Shown here one piece after another: positions 49,940 through 59,894 of a DNA stretch of 64,000 bases; positions within the stretch are counted from its first letter, which is position 1, and every line of letters starts with the position of its first letter. Made by a program: the position numbers and the translations under genes. The notes under the pieces are model-generated. The model was not told the origin of the DNA and ran no database searches. It was given only the letters and a program-made list of their open reading frames with translations. Source of the stretch: Margaritifera margaritifera (lineage: Eukaryota > Mollusca > Bivalvia > Unionida > Margaritiferidae); the NCBI GenBank assembly GCA_029931535.1, contig JAQPZY010001332.1, positions 992,001-1,056,000 on the forward strand. Reading direction: 5' to 3'.

Positions 49940-50006
<67 letters not shown>
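49940..50006. repeat. (TA)n microsatellite
   Basis: About 67 bp of alternating TA abutting the right end of the pogo-like MITE. Confidence 0.95.
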
Positions 50007-50011
<5 letters not shown>

Positions 50012-50935
50012 AATCTTATGAATTTGTGAAAAAAAATTGCAATTCTTTTCCTTCATAATCACTGACAAATATTCTACACTACAGGGATCTCAGGGACCCA
50101 AGTTTCTGTGTCAAATATGCATGAAATTCTCAAAGGACGCAACCTTTCACCTTGTACTGCATCTATGTGATATGCCTCATTTTCCCCCGGGACGCTTCCC
50201 CTTTTTATATTTTGGTCAGCCATGGCCAATCTGTGGAAAAGCTAAAAGCTAGTCTTAAGTAAACAGACATGAAACCAGTGTGAATAACTGACAGTTAATC
50301 CTTATCAATAATCATCTTGTGCCTCTCTGAAGGTTACTCTGACATGACTTCAAAGAAACCGATGTTCTATTGTGTATGTAAGCACCTGCAATTGTTCGGC
50401 AAATAAATGATGCCCTTTTTTTTAAAACTGTGTTTAAATTAAATTGGTTACAACGTGAATAAAAAGCATGAAAGTAATAAAAGTTTTCTCAGAGTTTGAT
50501 TTGGACAATATTGTCAAATCATTGATATGCCATAATAATAATAACTGCTAATTAAATACATGTGATTTAAACTAGGGCACTACAGTATCAGTAGACCCTT
50601 TTTAAAAGAGTGCAAAAAAGTACGTTAACTTGTAAAAATTAGTCATCAAAATCTGTTTTCATTTTTCGGGAAATGGACTTGATGAAAATTATACCAACGC
50701 CAACAGAAGGCAAAAACTTGGTGAAAGTTCCATTTGACTGGTGATATTTAAGTATCAGTACCTAAAGCTTGTCTGAATTCATCTTGACAACAGTTCACAT
50801 CTGCAGTCTCCAGCTATTTAGGTACCATACATGTACCAAGATTAATTCATCTTTTCTATAGAGCCCATGTTATATCCCACCTTTATTCCTTACGGCCAAC
50901 TCCTAAGGCATTTAATACAGTTTACTAATTAACAT
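50007..50935. other. No gene recognised
   Basis: A frame at 50037-50252 contains FLCQICMKFSKD, with an isolated C-X2-C. There is no supporting structure, so it is left unannotated. Confidence 0.4.
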
Positions 50936-52444
50936 CAGGGCTGAGCAAATCCCATAGCCTGACGTCCCGGATTATTCATATTTGACGTCAGGCGAGTAAA
51001 ATTTTCCAAGTCACTAGTCCAGGACAAGTGTTTTTTGCCTATTTGAAAAAAAGTCGGGCAAGTACCTATTTTCTGGCCATAATCACTTTATCTACCTTTA
51101 TCTGGCCATTCATGAATGCTTGATTCTACCCCTCTTCATGGATTTATTTACATCCAGTATCACACCTACCGGTGGTCATTGATAACTCTGATTGATTGAT
51201 TTTGGGATTAACGATGTGTGTGGCCATTTGGCCATGTATATCGGTATTGATAACTCTTGCATGCATGTACGTTATATCACCGCTTGACAGCATATTCAAC
51301 TATTTTCAAACCACACGAGACAAAACAAAACCAGTATTATTAATTAGCAGTGTTTTAACCGGCTTCCTTGTACTGAGTTTACTTAAACCAGATCCTCACA
51401 AACGACTCATCCATGATTTTAATCCAGCGAATCAAACCAATAAAATTAATGAAAGGCACTTTACCGACATTAGTGTTGGTTCCCTTTGTGAACTGATTAA
51501 ATGGCAGTGATGATTCTTTCATTTTTAATTGATTATACAGAGGATTAACTTCCACATCCATCATATTGTGTTTGAAGAGAAACAATTACACTAATTAAGG
51601 AGCTGTCTCTGTTCATATATAAAGGACAAAATGTATGTTATGATTACTTTAGAAGTACATGTAGATGTCAATCAAGGTGATATTTACTATGTGGATAAAA
51701 TGAGTTTACTAAATTATTTTTTTCAAGGAAGTTAATAATGAAGAATCAGAGAAGGAAAATTAATGTGAAAGTGGAGGGGTGAAACGTAAGACTGCCACTG
51801 AGTGTGAGGTAACTATTTCTCCAAAGAGACATAAGCCAGATTATGTGACAACAAAAAATGTCAGATATGACACTACCAAGCGACTTAGAAATTTTCAGCC
51901 ACATTGGGTTGATAGTTATCTCTGGCTTGAATTCATTCGCTCAGAAACAAAAATATTTTGCAGTAATTGCAAACAATATCCCAAACTGGCACAGGCTAGA
52001 AATTCAACCACTGTATTTGTCAATGGAACTGACAAATTCAGGATTAAACCAATCAAGTCTCATGACAGTTCTGGACCTCACAAGGTCTGTGCAGTTTGGG
52101 AAAGTCTGAATTCCAGCAAATTCCTTTCCATTCTTGCTGATGGAAGTACTGATGCTACCGTATTGGAGCAAGAAACAGTGCATATAAGATATCTGGACAA
52201 TGGAAAACTGAAAACCTCTGATGTAACAAAATGTATAATATCAACCTATGTTTTTGAAAAATTAAATTAATAAATTTGTTATACATTATTTTGTTTGTTC
52301 TTTCTACCGATTAAAGTGCAAACATCTCAGCAAATCTTGTCCAGTGATTCAAATTTGGGACAAGTAAAAAGGTAGGTGGGACAAGTGAATTTTTTTAAAG
52401 AACTTGTCATGGACAAGTGGAGGGAAACAAATTGCCCAACCCTG
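50936..52444 (+). mobile_element. Non-autonomous hAT element B with 5-bp target duplication
   Basis: Inverted ends CAGGGCTGAGCAAAT (50936) and, inverted at the right, CAGGGTTGGGCAATT (ending 52444). Both are flanked by AACAT (50931-50935 and 52445-52449). About 1.5 kb, with a partial transposase N-terminus at 51779-52270. The phrase GGACAAGTG occurs just inside both ends in opposite orientation, as expected of subterminal repeats. Confidence 0.8.
51779..52270 (+). pseudogene. hAT transposase N-terminal fragment with internal deletion
   Basis: A 163-codon frame opens with a basic region (SPKRHKPDY), then RLRNFQPHWVDSYLWLEF, a zinc-finger-like FCSNCKQYP...SHDSSGPH arrangement (C-X2-C followed by two His), and after a visible deletion the first catalytic block of hAT enzymes, FLSILADGSTDATVLEQETV. 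It ends soon after this block; the remaining two catalytic positions and the dimerisation domain are missing. Upstream (51740-51778) the frame may extend. It lies centrally in element B and would at best encode a DNA-binding fragment. Confidence 0.65.
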
Positions 52445-53219
52445 AACATATTTATTTTAAATCAGTTTTTTGGACATGTGCTGCTTGGTATATTTTTTCA
52501 TTCTTTTTTGCTTCATTTAATGACAGTAATTTGCGTTCATATATAAGGTACAGTGTAATGCCAGGTGTTACTCATGTAAGTTTCTTTGGTGTGAATGGAG
52601 ATGCTATTTTACTTTCAGAGAAAACTACACAGCATTCTAAATGATCATTCTTGGGATTGAAACTAATTGTTGATGATTTTATTGTTGTGGTTCATTTTTT
52701 GTTTTGAGTGTTGTTGTTGGGATAAAAATTTTAAATTTACATGTACAATGTTTTAATTTGACATTCTATTTACTGAAAATTATTTTATTTTTTAGTGTGA
52801 TATTATAAATGGCTAAGAATTCAATCCTGATATGTAATACAATAATAATTATACCTTTAAATTTCGTTTCTATCCTTTTTGAAAGTGAGGGGCTCTCGAG
52901 TTTATGCCAGGGAATCTAATAAATAAGCTGTGCACTCCCGAGTTCATGAGTGACCAGTCGAAGTAACTCCACATCTTGAAACTCTTTTGAGAGCCCTGCA
53001 CTTTGTAAATTGATTAAATTGTGAAATTTTGAACTTGTCCATCCATCTTTTCAAAATATTACCAGAAACCCTACAAGTAACAACAAGTTCAACCACGTTC
53101 TGTTTATTAGTTAATGAGAAGAGTTGTATTGAGTTTCCCGTAGCATGGTGTAGGTGTGGAAAACTCGGCCATTTACATTTGTCTCTTATTCTAAACACAC
53201 ACTGAATGAAACTCGAAAC

Positions 53220-53250
<31 letters not shown>

Positions 53251-53780
53251 CCTATCTACCCAATATTTTTAACCGAAGTGAATACACCCCCCACCGAACC
53301 CCATCCCACCCTCATTTTCATGCTATCTTTGAAGGATACTTTCAACCAAATAAAAAAATCTTACTGATCTGCCATAGTAAACATATCATATAACTCATCT
53401 TAAAGTTACCTTTTACCATGCAGATTTGTACGTTTACACTTGAAGGAGCTTCAATAATGGCAGCATATGCTACATCGTCGTGAAATCCACCCTATATTAT
53501 ATTTGTGTATTCATGCGGGAACAACCAAACAATGTTCATTTTTCTTCCGGTTTCGTAGTATGACTGCTGCAAGGTCACGTGATCGGTCATTGACGTTCCC
53601 GCGCCCTTCTATTGCAAAGAGATAATAATACAAATTTTAATGCAACCTGAGCTACAGGAAAATATACATTGTCTCCCTTTTGTATACCATCAACTTATTT
53701 GTATATTTTCATTCGTCGAAATAAAACATTAATAATATAAAGAAGGACAGTATATATTGCATACAGACATATACACACGC
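52445..53780. other. No gene recognised; (GA)n at ~53218-53245
   Basis: A GA microsatellite is the only clear feature. CACGTGATC near 53576 and GC-richer DNA to 53620 could be a promoter, but no exon was identified next to it. Confidence 0.4.
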
Positions 53781-53782
53781 AC

Positions 53783-53785
<3 letters not shown>

Positions 53786-53873
<88 letters not shown>
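53786..53873. repeat. (TA)n microsatellite
   Basis: Almost 90 bp of alternating TA immediately upstream of the Penelope-like fragment. Confidence 0.95.
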
Positions 53874-53876
<3 letters not shown>

Positions 53877-53882
53877 ACAATT

Positions 53883-54745
53883 TCAAAATATTTCTTGAAT
53901 TCGCCAATAACTTCAATCCTACGATTAAATGTACGTCAGAGTCATCAAACAGGTCCAACATCTTTTTTGATACTCAATCTACCGTCCTGGAGGGGAACAT
54001 AGAAACTGACCTGTATTCTAAACTAACTGACTCTCACCAGCATCTACTCCCAACCAGCAGCATGAAATAAAATAAATCTTCCTTACGTACGTGCGTTCGG
54101 ACCAAACGCATATGCTCTAATCCGGCTACCTTTGAAAAGAGACTCGGAGAGCTCAAGGAGCACCTTAGAAGGAGAGGATACAGAAATAGCTACATCGAGG
54201 AGGCTATTAACAAAACTAGACACCTCGATAGAAGAACCCTCCTGCAATATAAAACCAAGAAAACCAATAAACGCGTCCCCTTCGTGGTTACTTTCCATCC
54301 CGACGCCCCAAAGTGACAACAGATAATTCGGAGGCATTGGAACCAGATTTAATCCTCAGAACATCTGAAGGGCATATTTCAAGAAGTTCCTATGGTTGCG
54401 TACCGTAGACCTAAAAATCTGATGGAGCATCAAGTACGTGCCAAGGTAACTTCAAACAAGACCACAGATTCAGGCACCTATTGCTGCAAAGAGAAGCGTT
54501 GCCTAATTTGTAAACATATACCCGAGACCAAATCGTTCAGAAGTTTGACGACAGGAGTTAGCTACACTATTAATCAGAAGTTAGGATGCCGATTTTGATT
54601 ATCTACTAACATGCAAGATCTGTGGCACTCAATATGTTGGCGAAACCGTAGATTTCAGAAAACGAATGAATAACTACAAGATCCACATTCGCAACAAAAT
54701 CAATGCATTTGCTGCATGCTTCTTCAGGCACAAAAAGTTTTGAAA
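53883..54745 (+). pseudogene. Penelope-like element: end of RT and GIY-YIG endonuclease
   Basis: Frames recall the C-terminal part of Penelope-like reverse transcriptases: ETDLYSKLTDSHQHLLP (near 54000), a RGYRNSYIEEAINK block (near 54170), PFVVTFHP (near 54278) and VVAYRRPKNLMEHQVRAKV (54392). The endonuclease follows, with a C...C..CKHI Cys motif and the core LLTCKICGTQYVGETVDF (near 54600), the 'YxxxC..C...YVGeT' signature of the GIY-YIG nuclease in this group, then RKRMNNYKIHIRNK. At least two frame changes and stops are present, so it is inactive. It is the only plus-strand coding remnant in the 54-64 kb segment. Confidence 0.75.
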
Positions 54746-54840
54746 GAAACGGATAACGTCAATATATTTATAAACATTTACGTCATTGACATAGCGTCAT
54801 TAAATGATATGAATTATCATACCAATTAGCATTATCATAA

Positions 54841-55135
54841 TAAGAGTATTAGACGGTGCTTACCTATCAAGGTTCCCAACCCATAAACCCTTTCTAGTTT
54901 CTCATGACCTTTTCCTGGCGGGAGATTTTTTGCAAACGCCTGCATCCGTGATTGTAGCCTGCGTGTGCCCCTAAACAGGGATCCAAGACCGCGCTTACTT
55001 ATCAAGGTTTCAGACGGCGCCGCCTGCAGGTCACCAACCCCTAAAACCCTACTAGTTTCCAATGACGCCACCCACTGTGGACTTTTTGTAATCACGGATG
55101 CACGCAATTGTGATCCTCGTGAGCTCGCGGCAGCT
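54841..55135. repeat. Direct and inverted repeats at the edge of the ORF cluster
   Basis: GCTTACCTATCAAGGTT (54859) recurs as GCTTACTTATCAAGGTT (54996), followed in both cases by an 'accaaccc..taaa.ccct..tagttt' block. TGCATCCGTGATT (54941-54953) is exactly inverted at 55090-55102. This may be the terminal region of the element that carries the ORFs to the right. Confidence 0.55.
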
Positions 55136-55141
55136 TTAGTA

Positions 55142-55602
55142 TTAATCGATTTTTACTGCACGGAAATTAATTACCAGTTTCGGTTCTGTCCTGCGGTTCT
55201 GTATCTGTGCGCGGAGTCGTGGGAAATTTTCTATTTCGACCAGCACCGTCTCGAACTCGGCTGTGTTAATCGTTTTATCTTCGGTGGCCACCAAGTACAG
55301 CTTGGCAATTATGCTGAGACTGCTCTGTATCGCCGCGAGAATTTCCGAATAGACACGTATTCGTTTATGCAAACGTAACGAAATTATTTTTCCAGCGCCG
55401 CCAGACACACCAGTTGCTATAGATATAGATCCGACAACAAATCCGATTGGCGTGCCTATGGTAGTTACCGTAGTCGCAATTCCCGCCATGCCTAGGCCAA
55501 AAGTTCTTGCTGCAGCGAATCCACAAATCGCAGCTGTTGTTCCACTTCAATTATTTTATCGCGTCGGCAGCCTTGACGATCAAACCCGCCTTGAGGATCC
55601 AT
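55142..55602 (-). CDS. Unrecognised protein with Gly-rich hydrophobic segment (broken near its start)
   Basis: An ATG at 55602 overlaps the stop of the upstream ORF as TAATG. The frame from it (MDPQGGFDRQGC...) reaches a TAG near 55496, while a longer frame from 55489 to 55142 (MAGIATTVTTIGTPIG...) carries the body of the protein. The body has a Gly/Ala/Thr/Ile-rich hydrophobic stretch long enough for one or two membrane passes, a basic stretch (SLRLHKRIR), and a helical, acid-rich tail. The two frames probably belonged to one ORF separated by an indel near 55540. Family and function are not recognised; the layout suggests a membrane-associated product of a compact mobile or viral genome. Confidence 0.5.
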
Positions 55603-56030
55603 TACAGTTTTTCAATTAATATTGTCACCGCGAAGCATAATTGCTCTACAGACTGGCCTTGCTCAGGTGCAACACACACACGCACTTCTAACCAATTATT
55701 ATTTTTCTTCACTGATACAGCTTCCATGCAATGGTAGAAAATATCTCTCCTGGGAATATTTATATCTCTGGCGATTGTGTGCTCCGGGGGCGTGCCACCA
55801 CGTTCATCTAAAACTACGATAATTACGCCCTCGCTTTGAGCCGCAAATGATTGGTCTCTTTATTGGAGGAAAACTGTTATACGGGAGAGCGCGTCCTTGA
55901 TGAATATCAGTCTGGGTCTTTCTTTCGCTGGCAGAGGTATTGTTAGCTGAACATACCTTTTGGTAAATGTAACCGGCGTGGATTTAACGATGAATATTAC
56001 TTCATCGTTGTAGAAACAATCTCTGGACAT
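55602..56030 (-). pseudogene. Unrecognised ORF with one in-frame stop
   Basis: ATG at 56030 (context AAAATGT) opens a 143-codon frame ending at TAA 55604-55602, which overlaps the next ATG by one base. A single TAA at 55862-55860 (codon 57) interrupts it. Before the stop it reads FYNDEVIFIVKSTPVTF and RPRLIFIKDALSRITVFLQ, after it GVIIVVLDERGGTPPEHT and CMEAVSVKKNNNWLEVRV. Alternating beta-like segments suggest a globular beta-rich fold. No family was recognised. The continuous frame on both sides of the stop argues for recent loss or, less likely, readthrough. Confidence 0.5.
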
Positions 56031-56098
56031 TTTCACTCCCTACGGTGGCGTAGTCTTTTCAACTTCTCACGACTGGGTATTTTCGCGTGCCAATGCGA

Positions 56099-56428
56099 TC
56101 ATTCTAAACTGGCCTCGAATTGGTATTGGCACATCAGTTTGATTCCAACTATCAATTCTACTTGGCCCTCGCGTGGATTATATTTGATTGCATAATAGGG
56201 TCTGCTAATGCCGCATTGACTCAAATGTTCGTCGACAAGCGGCACAAAATTGCCGTCAATGTTGACACGCTCTCCCAGCCGGTTCAATACATCGTTTCCA
56301 GAGCTTTTGTCGCTTCGAGAACCTTTGGCTCCATCATCAATCTGAACCAATTTTGCAAGCGTCTCGTCCGCCGTGTATACAACGTTAGCGGACTTCAAAT
56401 ACAAATACCAAAAACGGTTAATAGCGCT
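56099..56428 (-). CDS. Unrecognised ORF upstream in the compact cluster
   Basis: The minus-strand frame is open from just after a TGA near 56430 down to a stop at 56099, with no good ATG at its start, so the 5' end is missing, spliced or frameshifted. It reads NVVYTADETLAKLVQIDDGA, a polar linker (KGSRSDKSSGNDV), then VNIDGNFVPLVDEHLSQCG and VELIVGIKLMCQY. The next ORF starts 69 bp downstream on the same strand. No known domain was recognised. Confidence 0.45.
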   Translation of the reverse strand, partial: SAINRFWYLYLKSANVVYTADETLAKLVQIDDGAKGSRSDKSSGNDVLNRLGERVNIDGNFVPLVDEHLSQCGISRPYYAIKYNPREGQVELIVGIKLMCQYQFEASLE

Positions 56429-56679
56429 TCATCCTCAATACACTGGTCTAAAAATTTTTAGAAGTCGTCTGTTTCAGAGATAAAATGTGCTATCTATTAG
56501 GGATTTTGATGTGCTGAATTTAAATATGACAATTAAAACAACTGATTGGATACTGTTTCCATGATATTTAAGTTTTTACATTTTACGTCTATGTATATTG
56601 TGTACATAGTAGAGTTTTAATCATAAATTGTAAACCTAGGTCTTTTCATGTGTTTATGGTTGCTTTAAATGATAATATT

Positions 56680-58260
56680 TCACCTGTCCTGTTTATGTAA
56701 CACTTTAAAAAAACAGCAAAAAGCTTGTCTCTTGTATTTATTAAATGGAGCATCGCTTGTCACTGTCCAGCAATAGTCTGCAAGCATTGATGGGCTCCAT
56801 TTGCCCTGATAGCGTTTCTCCATTGTTGCAATGTCCTGGTGAAATCGCTCGCCGTGCTCGTCGCTCACTCCTCCGCAGTTCGGTGGAAAAAATCTAGATG
56901 AGAGTGCAAAAAATGTATCTTTAGTGACATGTTGCAACCAAAGCTTTTGTATGCCTTGAGGAGGTTTTCCACCAACTCCCTGTAGTTGTCTGCCTTGTTG
57001 TTTAAGAGAAAATTTGTTGCCACTAACTTGAAGGCTTTCCATGCCGTCTTTTCCTTGCCACGCAGTGCACGGTGAAATGCATCATCTCGAAGAAGTTCAC
57101 GAATCTGAGGACCAACAAAGACACCTTCCTTTATCTTAGCTTCACTTAACCTTGGAAATTTTCCACGGAGGTACTTGAAAGCTGCTTGTGTTTTTCCATG
57201 GCCTTGACAAAGTTCTTCATCAGACCCAGCTTGATGTGCAAGGGTGGTAACAAAATCTTCCTTGATTCAACAAGTGGTGGATGCTGAACAATTTTCATCC
57301 CAGGCTCCAATGACTGTAGGAGTGGCCAATCTCTCTTGATGTAGTGGGAATCTCTCGCACGACCATCCCATTCGCAGAGAAAACAGCAGTACTTTGTGTA
57401 TCCAGTCTGCAGACCAAGCAAGAGAGCAAGAACCTTGAAATCGCCACAAAGCTGCCACTGATGTTTGTCATAGTTTATGCACCTCAAAAGTTGTTTCATG
57501 TTTTCATAGGTTTCCTTCATATGGGCGCTGCATGACCAACTGGAATTAATGGCAAAACACTGCCATTATGCAGGAAAACAGTTTTAAGACTCGTCTTCGA
57601 TGAATCAATGAACAGACTCCACTCATCTGGATCATGAACGATGTTGAGGGCTGCCATCACACCATCGATGTTGTTGCAGGCTACAAGATCACCTTCCAAG
57701 AAGAAGAATGGAACAAGATCCTTTTGACGGTCACGGAACATGAAAACCATAACATCATCTGCCAGGAGATAACACTGCTGTAGTCTGGAGCCCAACAGCT
57801 CTGTCTTACTCTTGGGTAGTTCCAAATTTCTGACAAGGTCATTCAGTTCACCTTGTGTTATGAGGTGTGGTTCAGAGGAGGAGGATAGGAAAAAATATGG
57901 GTCATGTGACATTGATGGTTCAGGAGTAGAAGTTTCATCCTCTTCCTCTTCCTCGTCTGATTCAATTGAGAATGATTCTGGTGCATCAGGAACCGGCAGT
58001 CCTTCTCCGTGGGATACTGGGCGTATAGCTGATGGAATGTTTGGATAATACACAGTCCACTTTTTATTCTTTGACACACCTTTCCCAAATGGAAGCACCA
58101 TGCAGAAGTAACAATTGCTGATCTGATCTGTTGGCTCTCTCCAAATCATTGGCACTGCAAAAGGCTTAGATTTACTTTTCCTGTCCAACCACTGGCGAAG
58201 ATTTGTTGCACAAGTGTTGCAAGTAGTATAGGGTGAGTGTTGGGGGAAAAGGGGTGACAC
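56680..58260 (-). pseudogene. Member of a widespread uncharacterised metazoan family, frameshifted (transposase-like?)
   Basis: I recognise this as a family found in many animal genomes as 'uncharacterized protein' loci, usually repetitive. From the N-terminus: SKPFAVPMIWREP with CYFC, an acidic linker (ESDEEEEEDE), SSSEPHLITQGELNDLVRNL, HDPDEWSLFIDSSKTSLKTV, then YENMKQLLRCINYDKHQWQL, CGDFKVLALLLGLQTGYTKY with CCFLCEWD, LPPLHIKLGLMKNFVKAME and, near the end, SDEHGERFHQDIATMEKRYQ. The frame changes near 57520, 57190 and 56888 (an A/T homopolymer), so three or more indels inactivate it. Conserved Asp/Glu positions (FIDSSK, CGDFK, DEHGERF) could form a DDE-type site, but that is inference. Confidence 0.65.
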
Positions 58261-58330
58261 TTGGGGGAATAACGGGAATTTAGCATTGGGGGTGACACTT
58301 GGGGGAATAACGTGAATTTAGCATTGGGGA
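58248..58330. repeat. Short tandem duplication (~40 bp x2)
   Basis: GGTGACACTTGGGGGAATAA followed by CGGGAATTTAGCATTGGG (second copy CGTGAATTTAGCATTGGG) occurs twice in direct order, just upstream of the minus-strand pseudogene. Confidence 0.75.
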
Positions 58331-58352
58331 CTGTTGAGGGAGAAAAAAATGG

Positions 58353-58397
58353 CAATCATGGAAAAATTAACCTTTTCTTGAAAAATGGGTGTTTTAC
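58353..58397 (-). terminator. 3' block copy 1 (without hairpin)
   Basis: AATCATGGAAAAATTAACC followed by TTTTCTTGAAAAATGGGTG matches the block at 59336-59372 and lies directly at the 3' end of the minus-strand ORF ending at 58394. The GGCCCT hairpin present in the second and third copies is lacking. Confidence 0.5.
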
Positions 58398-58968
58398 TTT
58401 CTCCAACATTGAGCCAGGAAACCTGGGAGGTGAAATTTGATCTTCTTAATTTTCTTTGACAACCAGTCGGGATGTCCCATTCGCCTGAACTTGTCCTGGA
58501 TTTTCATCCAGTTCAAATTCAGGCGATGGAAATCTTGTTGTTTCTTCTTCTCCATTCTTTCCTCTGCCCAAACCTTCTTAATAGTGGCAACCTCCTTCTC
58601 CATCACATCTCTAACCAGTATTTGGGCTGTGAGTATGGCTGTTGCTTCCCGTCTGACGGTACTGGGGGGGGGGGGGGGTGGATACAACCACAAATCTTCT
58701 TTTACTTGGTGAAGAAAATTAATCCACCCCTTCCAGTAAGTCCAGGGCTTTCCTGAGAAGCCCTACTCTACAGGGTACCGAGGAGGTCTTCACGGCTTCC
58801 TCCACCATTACATCATGTACCAGACTCCTTGCATTCTTTAGGGCAGCCACTTGGTTGGAGACAACGGTAGAGTGGTTGGATATCTCCAACAACACTCTAT
58901 CCTTTCTACCAGGGACTCCACTTCCACCATGACATCCCAGGCTTCCTGTAGATTCTCGATGGTGTCAT
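58394..58968 (-). pseudogene. Small ORF region 1 of the virus-like array, broken
   Basis: Downstream of a TATA-type block, the first ATG is at 58968, but its frame closes quickly. Better coding is seen in shifted frames, ENLQEAWDVMVEVESLVERI then VAALKNARSLVHDVMVEEAV, and finally a long frame 58693-58394 with REATAILTAQILVRDVMEKE, VATIKKVWAEERMEKKKQQD and DWLSKKIKKIKFHLPGF. Heptad-like, charged helices suggest a coiled-coil protein. A poly-G/C tract (58664-58679) interrupts the middle. No family was recognised. Confidence 0.45.
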
Positions 58969-59017
58969 TCTAGGTCTTCTTTTCAGTTGACGTTGAATGG
59001 TGCGACTGCGGAAGGCA

Positions 59018-59062
59018 CCGCTTTATATGCGTGAAGCGCGGACGTGAAGGAAAACATCCCTT
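59018..59062 (-). promoter_or_regulatory. Repeated TATA-type promoter block, copy 1
   Basis: On the minus strand the block reads GGGATGTTTTCCTTCACGTC, CGCGCTTCACGC, ATATAAAGCGGTGCC. It is shared with copy 2 at 59728-59773. The ATATAAAG box lies about 55 bases ahead of the ATG at 58968. Confidence 0.6.
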
Positions 59063-59129
59063 TTTTCCAAAGATAAAAAATCTTATCACACCAAAAAAAC
59101 CCCCAAAAAACAACACAGACCCAGTAAGC

Positions 59130-59345
59130 CTACCTAAAAGAAAGTATTTTTGATAAAAAAAATGTATACATACACACCACACCACACCATCCTTTTTTTT
59201 ATTTTTTTTTATCAAACACACTCTATACAAACACTCTCTACAAACACATACCAGGGAATGGCTAATTTTGTTTTTGGAGTGGGGAAAAAACAAACACACT
59301 CTATACAAACACACAAACATACAAACACCTATGGAAATCATGGAA
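59130..59345. repeat. Duplicated intergenic spacer, copy 1
   Basis: ACCTAAAAGAAAGTATTTTTGATAAAAAA, followed by CA-rich and T-rich stretches (CACACCACACCATCC, TTTTTATCAAACACA), parallels 59900-60260. Apparent open frames are low-complexity. Confidence 0.7.
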
Positions 59346-59366
59346 AATTAATCTTTTCTTGTGAAA

Positions 59367-59392
59367 TGGGTGGCCCTGAAAAGGGCCGTTTG
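59367..59392 (-). terminator. 3' hairpin block copy 2
   Basis: GGCCCT-GAAA-AGGGCC (59372-59387) is a perfect 6-bp stem with a 4-base loop, placed 20-40 bases beyond the end of the minus-strand ORF at 59411 and beside an A/T run. It is followed by the shared ACCCATTTCACAAGAAAAG and TTAATTTTCCATGATT (minus-strand) block. Probably a transcription end or 3'-processing signal. Confidence 0.55.
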
Positions 59393-59410
59393 TTTTTTTT
59401 TAAAGTTCAT

Positions 59411-59689
59411 CTAGAGGTGCGGGCACCTCCCTGGTTTGGCCCGACATGCGGGACAGCTTCCACTCCATGTTGCTGCACTCATGCAGCGCTTGGAGCTGTT
59501 GTTCAGGATAAACGGAGGATGGGTTGTTTCAGGCTCCCAATCCTCCTTCTCCTCCATCATCAGGTGGGGTCTGATGGGCTCCTTCTTATTCTCCTGTTCC
59601 TCCACCTCCCTCTTCTCCACTTCATGGAGGAGGTGCCAGACCACCTCTAGATGAACTCGGATCTGTCTTACAATTTCTATCTTATTCAT
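59411..59689 (-). CDS. Small ORF 2 of the virus-like array
   Basis: The ATG at 59689 (context AAGATGA) lies ~47 bases after the TATA box of the repeated promoter block and opens 92 codons. The N-terminal half is an amphipathic helix (IEIVRQIRVHLEVVWHLLHE followed by VEKREVEEQENKKE); then comes EDWEPETTHPPF and a short Cys-containing end (CMSAATWSGSCPACRAKPGR). The fit between promoter block, ORF and 3' hairpin supports a real unit. No known family was recognised. Confidence 0.5.
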   Translation of the reverse strand: MNKIEIVRQIRVHLEVVWHLLHEVEKREVEEQENKKEPIRPHLMMEEKEDWEPETTHPPFILNNSSKRCMSAATWSGSCPACRAKPGRCPHL

Positions 59690-59727
59690 CTTGATAAATA
59701 AAAACGGGGTAGCTCTATCGGGGAATG

Positions 59728-59773
59728 CGTCACTTTATATGCTAGAAGCGCGGACTTGAAGGATAACATCCCT
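59728..59773 (-). promoter_or_regulatory. Repeated TATA-type promoter block, copy 2
   Basis: The minus strand reads GGGATGTTATCCTTCAAGTC, CGCGCTTCTAGC, ATATAAAGTGACGC. About 40 of 46 bases match copy 1, with the box ~47 bases ahead of ATG 59689. Confidence 0.65.
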
Positions 59774-59894
59774 TCCCCCCCCCCCAAAAAAAAAAACATT
59801 ACTCACACTACCCCGCGTCTGACGTCATCCCTATGACGTCATTCTAGGCTTCGCGGATTCTGCACTCCATCACCCCTTACTCCAAAAATATACA

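Noticed and set aside
49805..50068. Minus-strand frame with (IY)n repeat
   Set aside because: Translation of the (TA)n tract and the end of the pogo-like MITE.
53695..54002. Frames on both strands through (IY)n repeats
   Set aside because: Microsatellite translation; no gene.
54965..55378. 137-codon plus-strand frame
   Set aside because: Antisense to the minus-strand ORF at 55489-55142, which has a start overlap with its neighbour and a more plausible protein composition.
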